From: Artocarpus heterophyllus
Lineage: Eukaryota > Streptophyta > Magnoliopsida > Rosales > Moraceae
Length of the DNA stretch: 64,000 bases
NCBI GenBank assembly: GCA_025403435.1
Contig: CM046350.1
Span: forward strand, 4,065,512 to 4,129,511
Reading direction: 5' to 3'
Both the position numbers and the translations under genes were made by a program. Position 1 is the stretch's first letter; every line of letters starts with the position of its first letter. Shown one piece after another: positions 33,401-45,542 of this stretch. The notes beneath the pieces are model-generated. The model was given only the letters and a program-made list of their open reading frames with translations, was not told where the DNA came from and made no database searches.

Positions 33401-36097
33401 TGTAACACCTGTTATTTTAACGGGTATGATTTTTGTAAAATTTAATGAATAAAATGTGAAAATTTAAAATTTTGTAGTATTTAAAATTACCAAGTTTGTC
33501 TTTGTTGTTTTAATTATAGAAAAGAAAAAAATTACAACTTTGGCATTTCCTCACAAAGTCTCCGAAGGAGACATGGAATCAATTCACCCCAACTACTAGG
33601 AAACATTGATATATTATCTCAACCACCTTTTTAATGCTCCTTATTTCTTCTTACAACTTTTCCCCGTAAACTTCCCATTCCTCTCAATTATTTTGATATT
33701 TTTTTTATTCAGCCTTCACCACCTTCTTTTCTAATTTCTCATCCTCTCCCTTTCTCACTTCAATTTCTAACTAAAAACACAGAGCACAAAGCTCTCTTTG
33801 CAGCCAAGACAACTAGAATTCTCAACCATGGTTGAGGTTGTTTTAGAGTTAATTCAAGCTTGATTTTTATCCCCGAACTTTGGTGCTTTTCAAAGGAGTA
33901 TTGAGGTAGGTTATCTTTAATCTAAACTTGGTTTTTAGTATGTGTTTTCTTCATGTTTAATGCATAATTTTCGTGTTCAAAATTCATTACAAATTTTTAG
34001 TTATGTTAACGTGCATATGTGAACATTTAAGAATAAAAACTTTGATTCTTGAGTTAAAACTCACAACCAACCTTTATTTTTGTTTGACAACAATGTTAGA
34101 AACATGTTAGGAATGTTTAGAACTAATTTCCATAGCTCTATGGTTAATGTTTTAAAGTTTTAAGCGTGAAGAGCAAATTTAAGCACGTTCTCATCAGTAT
34201 TTGCAAGAAAGGCTAGAGATATGGTTCGATGATGATTTTGGTATAAAACTCATGAGAATATGTTTATTGTGATTATGTAATACATGCTGCATATTTTGAA
34301 ATGGTTTTGAGATTTTGAACAAAGATAATATGTTTTGAGTTAAAGAAAAACCTGACCTTCCATAAACTTTGTAATACCTCTATAGGTAGTGGCTATTTCT
34401 TGAAATTCTAGGATTACATGAAAATAAATTTTGTAAATTGGTTGGCATATTTAAAAAGTAGACATCTTAAGCTTTCCAACGAGCTATCATGAGCCTAAAT
34501 TGGAGTTGTATTTTATTTTCTATGAATTTTTCAATTTTCGGATTGGAAACTAGTAAACCCGCAAGTGGCAGTATACCGCTCGTTTACCTTAAGTAAACCA
34601 CTTGTTAACCCTTGTGTTGATTGTAGATAGCGAGCTTACATTTTTTGCAAAAGTATACTACCAGTTTGCCATCACAAACCAGCTGCTAACTTGAACCAAG
34701 AACCTAACTTTGCTTACATCATAATTCCTTAATGTCTTGGGCATTTCCAACATTATCTTTAGTGATTTATGAATCTTATTGGGGACTAAAACATATAGAT
34801 TATTATATACATTTTATATTGTGTTAAGACAAAGATTGTTTACCTTGGTATTCAAAAAGGAATTTACATAAAAACTTTTATGGCACACTAGTGAGATGAA
34901 TTTACGCATGATTTATTTATAAATGTGGTTGTATGTTGTGCTTTAGTTTTAATTGTCCTTATGCACTCCTTAGGATCAAGGGTGTGAGGAGCTAATATTA
35001 ATTGATTTCGAGATTAAAAGATTGTTAATAAGCTTGAAAGGTAGGGATTCTATTACTCATTTTTGTTAAGGTTTTGGTAAATTAAAATTTGGTTGTTTTA
35101 TATTGCAAGATATGTATATGATAATTTGAATGTATATGGTTATATGTATCACATATGATGTGGAACTAGTACTGTATTGTACAGCGAGGAACATAATGAT
35201 TTGACACATGTTATAAATTGAGAAGTATGGTTAGGAAAACTAACTCTATAAATAATAATTGAATATATAAAAATGGTGAGACGTGAGGAGGTCAGTGGTT
35301 ACGTCCTTGGACACGAATACTCTAAAAGGTAAATTAGGGGAGGTAATAGCGCTCTCTTGGGTCAAAAGTCCCAGAATGCACTGTATAAGAATCAACTTGG
35401 TGAGGACTCGACGCTTGGTGTCCCCTCACCGGAACACTCTTGGAATGATTGAAGGGTGGTCAAGCACACCATTTGGGTTTCGTTGAGTTGAGTAATACTC
35501 TATTGAACGTGAATACCTAGGAATGATGATAAACTGTAATATTGTATATATGTATATGTATGAAACTTGGTAATGATTAACTATGGTATCCACGGAATAT
35601 GATCATAATAATCTCATAATCTGGATAATGATGAGTATTAACTAATCGTGTATGTTTTAAAGTGGTAATGATAAAAACCTAAAAGTGAGTAATGGTTTTT
35701 CCCTACTGGGCATGTTGTCACTCATTCCTTTATATTTTCATCTTTTCAGGACTCACTAAGTGTAAGGTGGATACGAGAAAAATAGTTGAGAAAGCTATGT
35801 AGCTATATTACGTTGGGATTGTTTCAATTATTAAGAATATTCTTCATGATAATGTAAGCATCGATTGTTACTTTCTATGACTCTATTAAAATATATTAAG
35901 GGTTGAAATGATTATAACAAAAATTTTATATTATTAAATTTAAGGTGCTACATAAAACTGTAGTTTAATTGTCATTTATTTTTTATTTGAGAGTTTTTAT
36001 TTAAGTCTCGGACAACCTTATTTTAAAGTTTTACTTTTATTTCTTATTTTTATTTTATTTATTTAAAAACTGTTAACCCCTATATAGGGGCGTTATA
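33401..36097 (+). repeat. 5' LTR of element A
   Basis: About 2.7 kb, matching 42995-45537 along its length with scattered substitutions and a few indels (the 3' LTR is about 150 bp shorter). It begins TGTAACACC, then a short inverted repeat (CGTTATTTTAACG). It ends after a perfect palindrome, CCCCTATATAGGGG, with the terminal CA mutated to TA. Confidence 0.88.
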
Positions 36098-36105
36098 GAA
36101 TTTTT

Positions 36106-36125
36106 AGTATCAGAGCCTAGGTTTA
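36106..36125 (+). promoter_or_regulatory. Primer binding site of element A (tRNA-iMet type)
   Basis: AGTATCAGAGCCTAGGTTTA starts 8 bases after the 5' LTR and matches the initiator-Met consensus TGGTATCAGAGC, with extended similarity beyond it. Confidence 0.75.
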
Positions 36126-37156
36126 GTTAACCTAGAGAGTGTACCATCACTTTAAAAAATTTGTTTTTGAGATGGTTTTAAAGTTGAATTTTTATTGTCA
36201 TCATCAAAATAAACCTTCACGTTAATTTATATAGTCTAGAAGGAAAGTATTAATAGTTATGAGGGAATAATAATTATGTGGAATGGGTTTATAGGTAGAA
36301 TGCTTATAAGAGATTCATATAATACTAAGATATACAAGCATATCTAATTCGTATAAAATGATCAGAAATTTGTGTAAATACGAGGATTTAAGAGTCTTTT
36401 ATCTCGTGAAAAACAATAAGAAATATAAGACTTTATTTGCTGATTCAAAGTTTGGCATAGATGTGTTAAATTCTTTGAAATTGATTCAGACCTAAGTAGT
36501 GATTATGTGTGGATTTGGTAGAGTATATAAGTGTTAATAACTTTTCTTGAAAGTTCTATTTACTTGAGGAAATTAAATATTGTATAAGTGGAATTGTGGG
36601 AATTGTAGATGTTCTTAAGTAGTAACATCAAAGGTCTTTGTTCATGGATATAGTCTATGTTGGAAGACATAAATTGTATTAATTTCAAGGTTAGTCACAT
36701 TCTAAACCCTTGGTAGTAATGATGATGAATCCATCGATAAATGTTGAGTATTAAGGATAACATATGAGTGTATGCCTTGTTCAATAAGGTTTTGATTAAA
36801 ACAAATTATTTGAGTTGCTAGAAGATTATGTTGCTATGAAATGATGTTAAATACTATTTAGTAAGATCCTTGATTGTCGTTAAATTAGACTTGTTGTTCA
36901 TAGTTAATTTTATCTTTAATGGGCTTTGAATTAGGCTTAAGATTTGCAAAAGTTGCTTTTCAATTTCATATTTGTTATTTAACTCGTTAAGGCTCGAAAC
37001 AACCTGACCCATTTCAGCTTAAAACATTTAGGCCTAGTCCAAATCCTGAATCAATTTGCTATATATTGTCTCTCCCACGTGGCCTCCATATATGTCATCT
37101 ACAGTGATTTAATCATAGTTTACATATACATCTACTGTGTATAGGAGCTTATTTCT

Positions 37157-37774
37157 TTGAGCTTACTCTCTCTCTTAATTTGTTATTCTCTCTCTAAATC
37201 GCAAATCCTCTTCTTTCATCTCATCATAGACCCAAAGTACCAACACCTGAGAAAGTATTTTCCATCACTCTCCCAAAAGATTCTCAGAAAGAAATACAAG
37301 GCTAGGATCACTCGGTTGTGGATTCTTATGTGTTTTGGCATCCCTTGTGATGTGAGAATATTGATAGAGGGGAAGGTTCATCCGAGTAACTTCAGTCAAG
37401 ATGTCGGTTTACCAAGAATGGGTACTAGTCGTAGTGCGATGAAAAGAAGAGCTCGTGTCATCGCGGTCACTTGTAACAAATGTGGAAGACAAAATTGTAA
37501 CGGTAAATGTACTTCACCTGGTTATATGTCTACGAATAGAGAGGATAAAATAAGGTTTTGCAGGGAAGGACTTTCAAATGAGAACTTGGATAGCATCCAT
37601 CCTCCTCTTCATGGACACCCTAGTGGATATGTTCAAACAGCTATTTTTAAACTCTGGCCTAAATTTCCATGTAGAAAGACAACGTCTCAAAAATATGGAA
37701 TTTCTAGATCCTGTTTGCCAAACCATAAGAAAACTGGATGGGGAGTAAGTCATCGCTCTATAAATGTTGTTTAG
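37157..37774 (+). CDS. Unidentified open frame in the interior of element A
   Basis: A 205-residue frame; the first part is low-complexity, and from about residue 50 the sequence looks protein-like and basic. It has a Cys-rich knuckle at about residues 110-118 (CNKCGRQNCNGKC) after an Arg-rich stretch (SRSAMKRRARVIAV), and ends KKTGWGVSHRSINVV. The Cys spacing is not the CX2CX4HX4C knuckle of Gag, and I find no RT or protease motif. It could be a second captured host fragment, a degenerate structural protein, or a chance frame. Function unknown. Confidence 0.3.
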   Translation: MSLLSLLICYSLSKSQILFFHLIIDPKYQHLRKYFPSLSQKILRKKYKARITRLWILMCFGIPCDVRILIEGKVHPSNFSQDVGLPRMGTSRSAMKRRARVIAVTCNKCGRQNCNGKCTSPGYMSTNREDKIRFCREGLSNENLDSIHPPLHGHPSGYVQTAIFKLWPKFPCRKTTSQKYGISRSCLPNHKKTGWGVSHRSINVV

Positions 37775-38669
37775 TCTTTGCTTAATTGAAACAGTCTCAG
37801 TTGATGTTCAACAATTTGAGTTTTTCTTTTACTCAGAATATTTGCCTTTGTGTTCGAAATAATTGTGATTATTATATTGACACAGTAAGTGTTAGTATCT
37901 CGTTTAATTTGTGGTTTTCTTAAATATATATATATAATAAAATATATTATCTTATCAGACACGTCATATACAATACAGTAACATGTTTGAATTTTGAAAA
38001 CTTATCCAGATATTTCAAGATTTGTGTCTCAAATTTCAAAAGTTTTATAGTATTTGTCGTTTATATTGAATTTCTAGACTCGATGTATATTTGTCAAAAG
38101 GTCTGCAGTTGTGTCAAGAGGGTCTTCTGTCAAACAATTCTCAATTGTTAAAAGTTATACTATTAGAGTCTAATCTTTTCAACAAGTGAATCATATTTTT
38201 TTGAACTATTAATCACCTTATCTTACTTTCTTACCCGCACAAGATTTTGTTTAAATCTTTGGATTACATTTTCATTTCCTACTCGTCTGTCTCTTTAGTC
38301 CCTTTTGCGTATTTCTCATCCTTAAAATCTTATGTAGAACCTGAAGTCTAAGTGGAGCAGACATAAAGCAATCACTTATATAAACCAAATATGTCTACCT
38401 CTCAGTCCACTAAGAAAATAAAGAATGCCTGCGTCTTTTGTGGTTCTAGTCTTGGAAAAGATAAAGCCTATGTAGAAGCTGCAAAACACTTAGGGCAAGT
38501 CCTAGCACGCAGGAAGATTAACATAATCTATGGGGTGGTAGTATGAAAATGATGGAAAATATGACACTAGCAGCTAGGTCTAGTGACGCCACAGCTGTAG
38601 GGATTTAGTCTTATATTCTAGCTGAAGGAAACCTTTATAAGGAAACCATAGGTAAGAAAAAAGGAGTCA

Positions 38670-41600
38670 GGAGCTATAATGACCGAGAAAATTTCATTAA
38701 TAAAACATAATATTTAATTAGGTTTAATAAAAATTACAATAAAGTATGAATGAGCAGTATTGATTTCAAGTTTTATGGCAAATGTGATGCAATGTTGGAT
38801 ATGGTAAAATACAGATTTTATGAGTTTAATTACTCAAAAATTTGTAAATAATATCTATAAAATGAATTTTATATCACGATTAATTGTAAAATTGTGATAT
38901 AAGCAAATGGGAAATTATAATGTAAATAGGACGTAGAAGTTGTCCAAACCCTAATCCGAGGTAAAAAGGAGGCCGCAGCAGTATAAGTATACTGTTAAGT
39001 GAAAACGCAGATATAAAAAGTGTCATGATTGGCCTTCAAAAGTGAACGAAAAGTAAGTGAAATATTTTTATACAGTCTAAGGATAGGAGGTACACTGATT
39101 TGACTACAGCAGTATAAGAAAAATACTGTGTAATAAAAAATTACACTGTGTAAATTTTTGGGTCCCACAAAATGGACACCCAACCGAATTTGATTGGGCC
39201 ACCAAGCTTAGAAATGTGGCCCAATAGCATGTCGCCACCTAGGGTATCCTTATGGATGACCATGAGTCATCAAAATGGGATAAGGAAGCATTTATTACAA
39301 AATTATCAAAAAAAAAAATTTCATTTCCTTCTTCCTCCCATATTCAGCAGCCATAGCTAGACCTCTCAAAAAAATTTCTCAGCCCCACACTTTGTAAAAA
39401 TAGCCCCAAACAAGTTAAAGAAGCAAAGCTTAAGGATTTTTCACAAGATTTAAGGTAAAATATCAAACTTTTTACCAAGTTTTCAAGGGGTTTTTCATGG
39501 GTGAAGGGGAAAATTAATTCATGATGTTTTTGCATGAAAATGAAGCCTAGGAAGGAGTTGAAGGAGCCTTGGAAGGCTCGAAATCAAAAGAGTACTATTT
39601 GGGTAAGTTTTAAAATTTTGTAAATTTTGTTTTGATTTTTATTCCTTTAAACTTACGTGGGTTCTTGAGCATGTATTTGATGAAATTTCATAGATATGTG
39701 ATGTATGGCATGTTGAAGTTGTGAAATTTTGGTTTATGGTGCAAAATATAGTTTTCGCAAAAAGTGTTATTTTTGTAATTTTGACGTTAGTCTTAACAAA
39801 AGTGATGTTTGAGTATGAGAATAATTTAAACAAAGGATGAAACGGTTTATACAAGGGTAAATATGCAATTTTGAAATAGATTTTTGCAAAAACACCTTAA
39901 GGACTAAATTGTAATAAAAAGTTTTTTCTCGACAGAATTGAAAAATGGCCAAAAATGCTATGTACAGTGAGATTTTCACAAAAGTTAAAACACGAAAGTT
40001 GTAGATCTCGACAAAACTGTTAGGCATTGTAGACAGTTCGTCAAAAATCTCGATCTATTGTGAGATTTTGATTTTTCAAAGAAATTGTGAAAGTTGTGAA
40101 AATTTTTTAAAAAGGGCAAAAACGACATTTTTTAAAGGATTTTGAGTATGGTACTTTGAGCAAAAATGATCCTTGAGAAAAATAGAAAATTTTGGTTTAA
40201 AAAGGGCAATTTTACCCTCGAGGGCAAAATCGTTAAAGTTTTCAGTTAAGGGCTAAACTGTAAAATTGTACATAAATAGGATACCGTAAGAAATTAAGGT
40301 AATCCAACCCACTAGGGTATTATTTTGAAACAAGTACAAGATTATTTCCATTAAAAGAGCGAAAATGAGTTCGGGAGATTAGTCGGCCCGCTAGGGGCAA
40401 AGTCATCATTTTTTTGCGAGAGAAAAATCGAATTGTTTCAAAACGACCCCAAGAGGGAAAAAGAGTGATTAGAAAGAATTCTGCTCTCCGTTAAGGGTAA
40501 TAGCATGGAACAAGATGAGAACAAAGAAACCAGTGGTTTCAGAATTGTATACAGTTATGCAACTCGACTAATTAAGTAACGAACGTTTTGTAACGAAACA
40601 TAATAGAATTGGCTAATAGTTTTATAATTGACCAACAGGATCCTAGGAGCCTAGGAGAAAGGAGACCGAAGTTGATTTTGCGGTACTCAAAAATAACTAA
40701 GTACCCTTCTCACCTACAGTATGAAAATATAGGTATAGAATGTATGTACATATATACCTGAGTATATATTAAGGTGTAAACTTATATATTTGCAATGAAA
40801 TGAATACCTAAGGGTATCGTATGGATACTTATGAGTACACGATTGAAATACCTGAGTGTATAACTTGTTATGTACTGGTATGTACAATATATTACGCACA
40901 TGTGTGTATAATGATGAATACCTGTGTGCATGGAATGTTACGTACCTGTGTGTACAATAATGAATACTTATGTATATATAAAGTAGGTACTTGTGTGTAC
41001 TATGCTATCCAAACGAGTTTATGTATCATGGATAACATGTGATTATCACTTCATGCATGGTATATCAACCATAATAAATGAACTGGTAAATATATCATCA
41101 GAAATTAAAAAAAGTGTCGTACCGACTCCAGTATTAAGGGGAGTCTAAAGGATAAAGTATGGTTACGGTGTTACATAGACCTAAATGAAAATGCACAATG
41201 GTACAAACACTTGGGCCCTAGCTAAAGATAAGAAATGATGATGATAAAGAAAGTTTATAAGAAAGTATAATTGAATCATGCATTCATTTGATTGTTCATG
41301 TGGGATCTATGAGACTTACTGGGCGTTAGCTCATTAAGTATTTCATACTGTAGGTATTCTGACAAGAAGGTCAGAATAAGTTTAAATGATGAGCTGGCAG
41401 AAGGATGGATAGAGTGCAGATTGGGTATGGAATCCGCTGCTGTATGTTTTCCATTGTGACATGTTTGATGTTATTTTGAAACGAAATGTTTGATAAATAG
41501 TTTTGTAAAAGTAAGAATGTTTATGTAAATATAAAGTGTTTTGGAATTTACCAAAATTAATACATGTAAATCATTTTAGTATGAAGAAAGAAAAAAAAAA

Positions 41601-41678
41601 TATTTCTAAATTTTTACCTATAAGTAAGTAAAGAAAAAGGTTAATCACAGCCCGAAAAAGGCGGGTTGTGACAAGAGC
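38670..41678 (+). mobile_element. Solo LTR (family B, copy 2) inserted in the LOG retro-copy
   Basis: A 3.0-kb unit at 38675-41673 matches 111-3236 from end to end: 'taatgac.gagaaaat' at the start, 'tcacagc.cgaaaa' and 'gttgtgaca' at the end. The first base pair is TA instead of TG. The flanking 5-mers GGAGC (38670-38674) and AGAGC (41674-41678) match at four of five. Joining the two sides with one 5-mer keeps the LOG reading frame continuous, which fixes the insertion point. Confidence 0.85.
40730..41010. repeat. Degenerate TACCTGTGTGTA repeat tract inside solo LTR copy 2
   Basis: Same kind of 'tacctgtgtgtac' units as at 2220-2570, but fewer and more diverged. Confidence 0.6.
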
Positions 41679-41987
41679 ATCCCCAGAAATCTTAAAGCCA
41701 TAATCAATAATTCTGATGCTTTTATAACATTACCCGGTGGTCTAGGTATTCTTGAGGAAATATTCATAGTTGCTTGTGAGCAATTATTGGGCTTTCATTC
41801 CAAACCCTTGGGACTACTGAATGTAAGTGGTTTTTATAATAGTTTTTTGAAATTTTTAGATTATGATGTGGAAGAAAACATTGTTGCAGAATCAGAGAGA
41901 CAAATCTTCGTTACTGCTTCAACAGCTGAGGAATTGATAGATAAGCTACAAATCATACATCCAGAATCCGACACTGCAACATCCTAG

Positions 41988-42981
41988 CTTGAATGGGAAA
42001 GGGAAAGCTGGGAGTGGCCAATTGATTTGAATCTCTATATGTAATCTTTTGGTTTTATCTATGGCATGTAGGCATGTGTGTCCGTATTTCGAGTGTCACG
42101 AATAACCATTTACCTTGCATTCTATATTTCTTGTGGTATGCCATTGTTCAATCTTTTAGATTCATTGAGCCTAATGCCGGGATGGCTAGATACGGAGTAC
42201 TTGATGCTCTCGAAATGCATCCTACTTAAGGTCCGATCTTTTGTTTATCTATGTTTTTGTATTCTCTAAACATGCATGATATAGATAGCTGGTATACAGA
42301 GTGCCTTGTATTCTCGAAACGTATTTGTATCATGTTTGTAATGTGTAATATTATGTTAATATTATGTGAAAGTACCAAAGTAAGTTGTGGGGATATTCCA
42401 TAGGAAATATGAGTATATTATTTGGGTTGAATGTTTGTGTCATGAGGATAGCTGTTTAATGAAGAATCTGTGGGGGTTATCTACAACTATGAGATTCCGT
42501 CTAATATCTCTATGTATAAGTTTAATGTATAGTTTTGAATAGAAGTGTTTGTGTTATATGTTTTAGTTTATTAGTTGAAATATGAAATCAACTATCCTTG
42601 ACTTTTCCTTACCCAAAAAAGAAAAGGAAACCAAAAATAAAGTATGCATAATTTATAAAATAATCTTTTTAGTGTAATTGTAAATTACAGTCCATAGACA
42701 ATGAAGGACTGGAAGAATGTATGATCAATATGTGTGTTTCTCTGATTAGATTTCAAGACCATAATGCGGTGTTGTAAATTTGGAACCTGCTAGAAATACT
42801 CTTATTGAGGGATTTAATATTTAGAGTGAGATTGAAATTCAAATAAATAAGTGGAGATACAATAACTTAAATTTGGAGAACAAACAACATTGATGGATTA
42901 GACTCGGAATTGGAATCATAATGGAATTGAGATTTTTACTAGTATTGTTAGATTTGAAATTTCGAGGACGAAATTTCTTTA
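41988..42981. other. Interior of element A downstream of the LOG copy
   Basis: No coding region recognised. The first part may be retro-copied LOG 3' UTR. The last 100 bases lead into 'gaggacgaaatttctttaa' and the polypurine tract. Confidence 0.45.
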
Positions 42982-42994
42982 AGGGGGGTAGAGC
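42982..42994 (+). promoter_or_regulatory. Polypurine tract of element A
   Basis: AGGGGGGTAGAGC directly precedes the TGTAACACCC start of the 3' LTR, the expected place for plus-strand priming. Confidence 0.75.
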
Positions 42995-45537
42995 TGTAAC
43001 ACCCGTTATTTTAACGGGTATGATTTTTGTAAAATTTAATGAATAAAATGTGAAAATTTAAAATTTTGTAGTATCTAAAATTACCAAGTTTGTCTTTGTT
43101 GTTTTAATTATCAAAAAAAAAAAATTGCAACTTTGGCATTTCCTCACAAAGTCTCCGAAGGAGACATGGAATCAATTCACCCCAACTACTAAGAGACATT
43201 GATATATTATCTCAAGCACCTTTTTAATGCTCCTTGTTTTTTCTTACAACTTTTCCCATAAACTTTCCCTTCCTCTCAATTATTTTGATATGTTTTTTTT
43301 CAGCCTTCACCACATTCTTTTCTAATTTCTCATCCTCTCCCTTTCTCACTTCAATTTCTGACTAAAGACACAGCACAAAGCTCTCTTTGCAACCAAGACA
43401 ACTATAATTCCCAACAATGGTTGAGGCTGTTTTAAAGTTAATTCAAGCTTGATTTTTAACCCAAACTTTGGTGCTTTTCAAAGGAGTTTTAATGTAGGTT
43501 TTCTTTAATCTAAACTTGATTTTTAGTATGTGTTTTCTCCATGTTTAATACATAATTTTCATGTTCGAAGTTCATGCAAGTTTCTAGTTATGTTAACATG
43601 CAAATTTGAGCATTTATGAACAAAAAAACTTGAGTCTTGAGTTAAAACACACAACCAATCTTTATTTTAGTTTGACAACAATGTTAGAAACATGTTAGGA
43701 ATGTTTAGAACTAGTTCTCATAGCTCCATGGTTAATGTTTTAAAGTTTTGAGCTTGAAGAGCAAACTTAAGCACATTCTCATCAGTATTTGCAAGAAAGG
43801 TTAGAGATATGGTTCAATGATGATTTTGGTATAAAACTCAAGAGAATATGTTTATTGTGATTATGTAATACATGCTGCATATTTTGAAATGGTTTTGAGA
43901 TTTTGAACAAGGATAATATGTTTTGAGTTAAAGAAAAACTTGACATTCCATAAACTTTGTAATACCTCTATGGGCAGTGATTATTTATTGAAATTCTGGG
44001 ATTAAATGAAAATGAATTTTGTAAATTAGTTGGCATATTTAAAAAGTAGACATCCTAAGCTTTCCAACGAGCTATCATGAGCCTAAATCGGAGTTGTATT
44101 TTATTTTCTATGAATTTTTCAATTTTCGGATTGGAAACTAGTAAACCTGCAAGTGGCCGTATACCGCCCGTTTACCCTAAGTAAACCACTTTTTAACCCG
44201 TGTGTTGATTGTAGATAGCGAGCCTACATTTTTTGCAAAAGTATACTACCAGTTTGCCATCGCATACCAGCTGCTAACCTGAACGAAGAACCCAACTTTG
44301 CTGACCTCCTAATTCCTTAATGTCTTGCAACCTTTTTAACATTATCCTAAGTGATTTATGAATCTTATTAGGGACTAAAACATGTAGATTATTTATATAC
44401 ATTTTATATTGTGTTAAGACAAAGATTGTTTACCTTGGTATTCAAAAAGGAATTTGCATAAAAACTTTAATGGCACACTAGTGAGATGAATTTACACATG
44501 ATTTATTTACGAATGTGGTTGTATGTTGAGCTTTGGTTTTGATTGTCCTTATGCACGCCTTAGGATCAAGGGAGTGTGGAGCTAACGTTAATTGATTCTG
44601 AGATTAAAAGATTGTTGATAAGCTTGGAAGGTAGGGATTTTATTACTCATCTTTTACGAGGTTTTGGTAAATTAAAATTTGGTTGCTTTATGTTGTAAGA
44701 TGTGTATATGATATTTTGAATGTATATGATTATATCTATAACATGATGATGTGGAACTCGTCCTGTATCGTACAACGAGGAACATAATGATTTGACATCT
44801 ATTGTAAATTGAGAAGCATGGTTAAGAAAACTAACTCTATAAATAATAATTGAATATAGAGGAATGACGAGACGTGAGGAGGGTGGCAGTTATGTCCTTG
44901 GGCACGAATACACTAAAAGGTAAAACAGGGGAAGGTAATGACGCTCCCTTGGGTCGAGAGTGCCAGAACACACTGTATAGGAATCGACTTAGTGAGGACT
45001 TAGGGCTTGATGTTCCCTCACCAGAACACCCTTGGAATGATTAAAGGGTGGTCAAGCGCGCCCATTTAGGTTTCGTTAAGTTGAGTAATACTCTATTGAA
45101 CGTGGATACCTATGAATGATGATGAACTGTAATATTTATATATATGTATATGTATGAAACTTGGTAATGATTAACTATGGTATCTACGGAATACGATCAT
45201 AATAAATCTCATAATCTGGATAATGATGAGTATTAACTAACCATACAGGTTTTAATGTGGTAATGATAAAAATCTAAAGCTGAGTAATGTTTTTCCCTAC
45301 TGAGCATGTTGTCGCTCATTTCCTTATATTTTTATCTTTTCATGACTCACTAAGTGTGAGGTGGTTACGAGGAAAATAGTTGAGAAAGCTATGTGGTTAT
45401 ATGACATTGGAATTGCTTCAATTATTAAGAGAGTTTTTATCTAAGTCTCGGACAACCTTATTTCAAAGTTCTACTTTTATTTCTGATTTTTATTTTATTT
45501 CTTTAAAAACTGTTAACCCCTATATAGGAGCATTACA
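42995..45537 (+). repeat. 3' LTR of element A
   Basis: About 2.54 kb, matching the 5' LTR at 33401-36097. It keeps the CA end (CATTACA) that the 5' copy has lost; its terminal palindrome has one change (CCCCTATATAGGAG). A gap of about 150 bases relative to the 5' LTR lies near 45430. Confidence 0.88.
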
Positions 45538-45542
45538 ATATG

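Larger units (their letters stand above)
38391..41987 (+). pseudogene. LOG-like cytokinin riboside 5'-monophosphate phosphoribohydrolase retro-copy, split by a solo LTR
   Basis: LOG enzymes release active cytokinin bases from their nucleotide forms in one step. Part 1 (38391-38674) starts MSTSQSTKKIKNACVFCGSSLG and continues YVEAAKHLGQVLARRKINIIYGG, the family's N-terminal Rossmann signature. One base is missing in the Gly-rich loop (about 38532-38536), and an in-frame TAG follows at 38606-38608. Part 2 (about 41674-41987) resumes in the same frame across the LTR insertion and contains the signature PGGLGILEE (family PGGxGTxxE), then KPLGLLNVSGFYN. About 198 codons in total, near normal family length. 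No introns are visible, whereas plant LOG genes usually have several, so it reads as a reverse-transcribed copy. It lies inside element A in sense orientation. The Gly-rich loop and the segment before PGG are degraded. Confidence 0.85.
33396..45542 (+). mobile_element. LTR retrotransposon (element A, about 12.1 kb) carrying a LOG gene copy
   Basis: The 5' LTR is 33401-36097 and the 3' LTR is 42995-45537; both start TGTAACACC, and the 3' copy ends CATTACA. The primer binding site is at about 36106-36125 (TATCAGAGCCTAGGTTTA, complementary to tRNA-iMet). A polypurine tract, AAGGGGGGTAGAG, lies directly before the 3' LTR, itself preceded by 'tttcgaggacgaaattt', usual in plant Ty3/gypsy elements. 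The flanking 5-mers GTATG (33396-33400) and ATATG (45538-45542) match at four of five bases. I see no gag, protease, RT, RNase H or integrase motifs in the interior. It holds a LOG-like coding sequence and an unidentified open frame, both sense to the element. It is therefore non-autonomous and must have used proteins from another element. Confidence 0.85.

Noticed and set aside
36098..42994. Search for gag, protease, RT or integrase motifs in element A
   Set aside because: I found no DSG/DTG protease, YxDD reverse transcriptase or integrase zinc-finger signature in the open frames; a strongly decayed domain could still be missed by eye.
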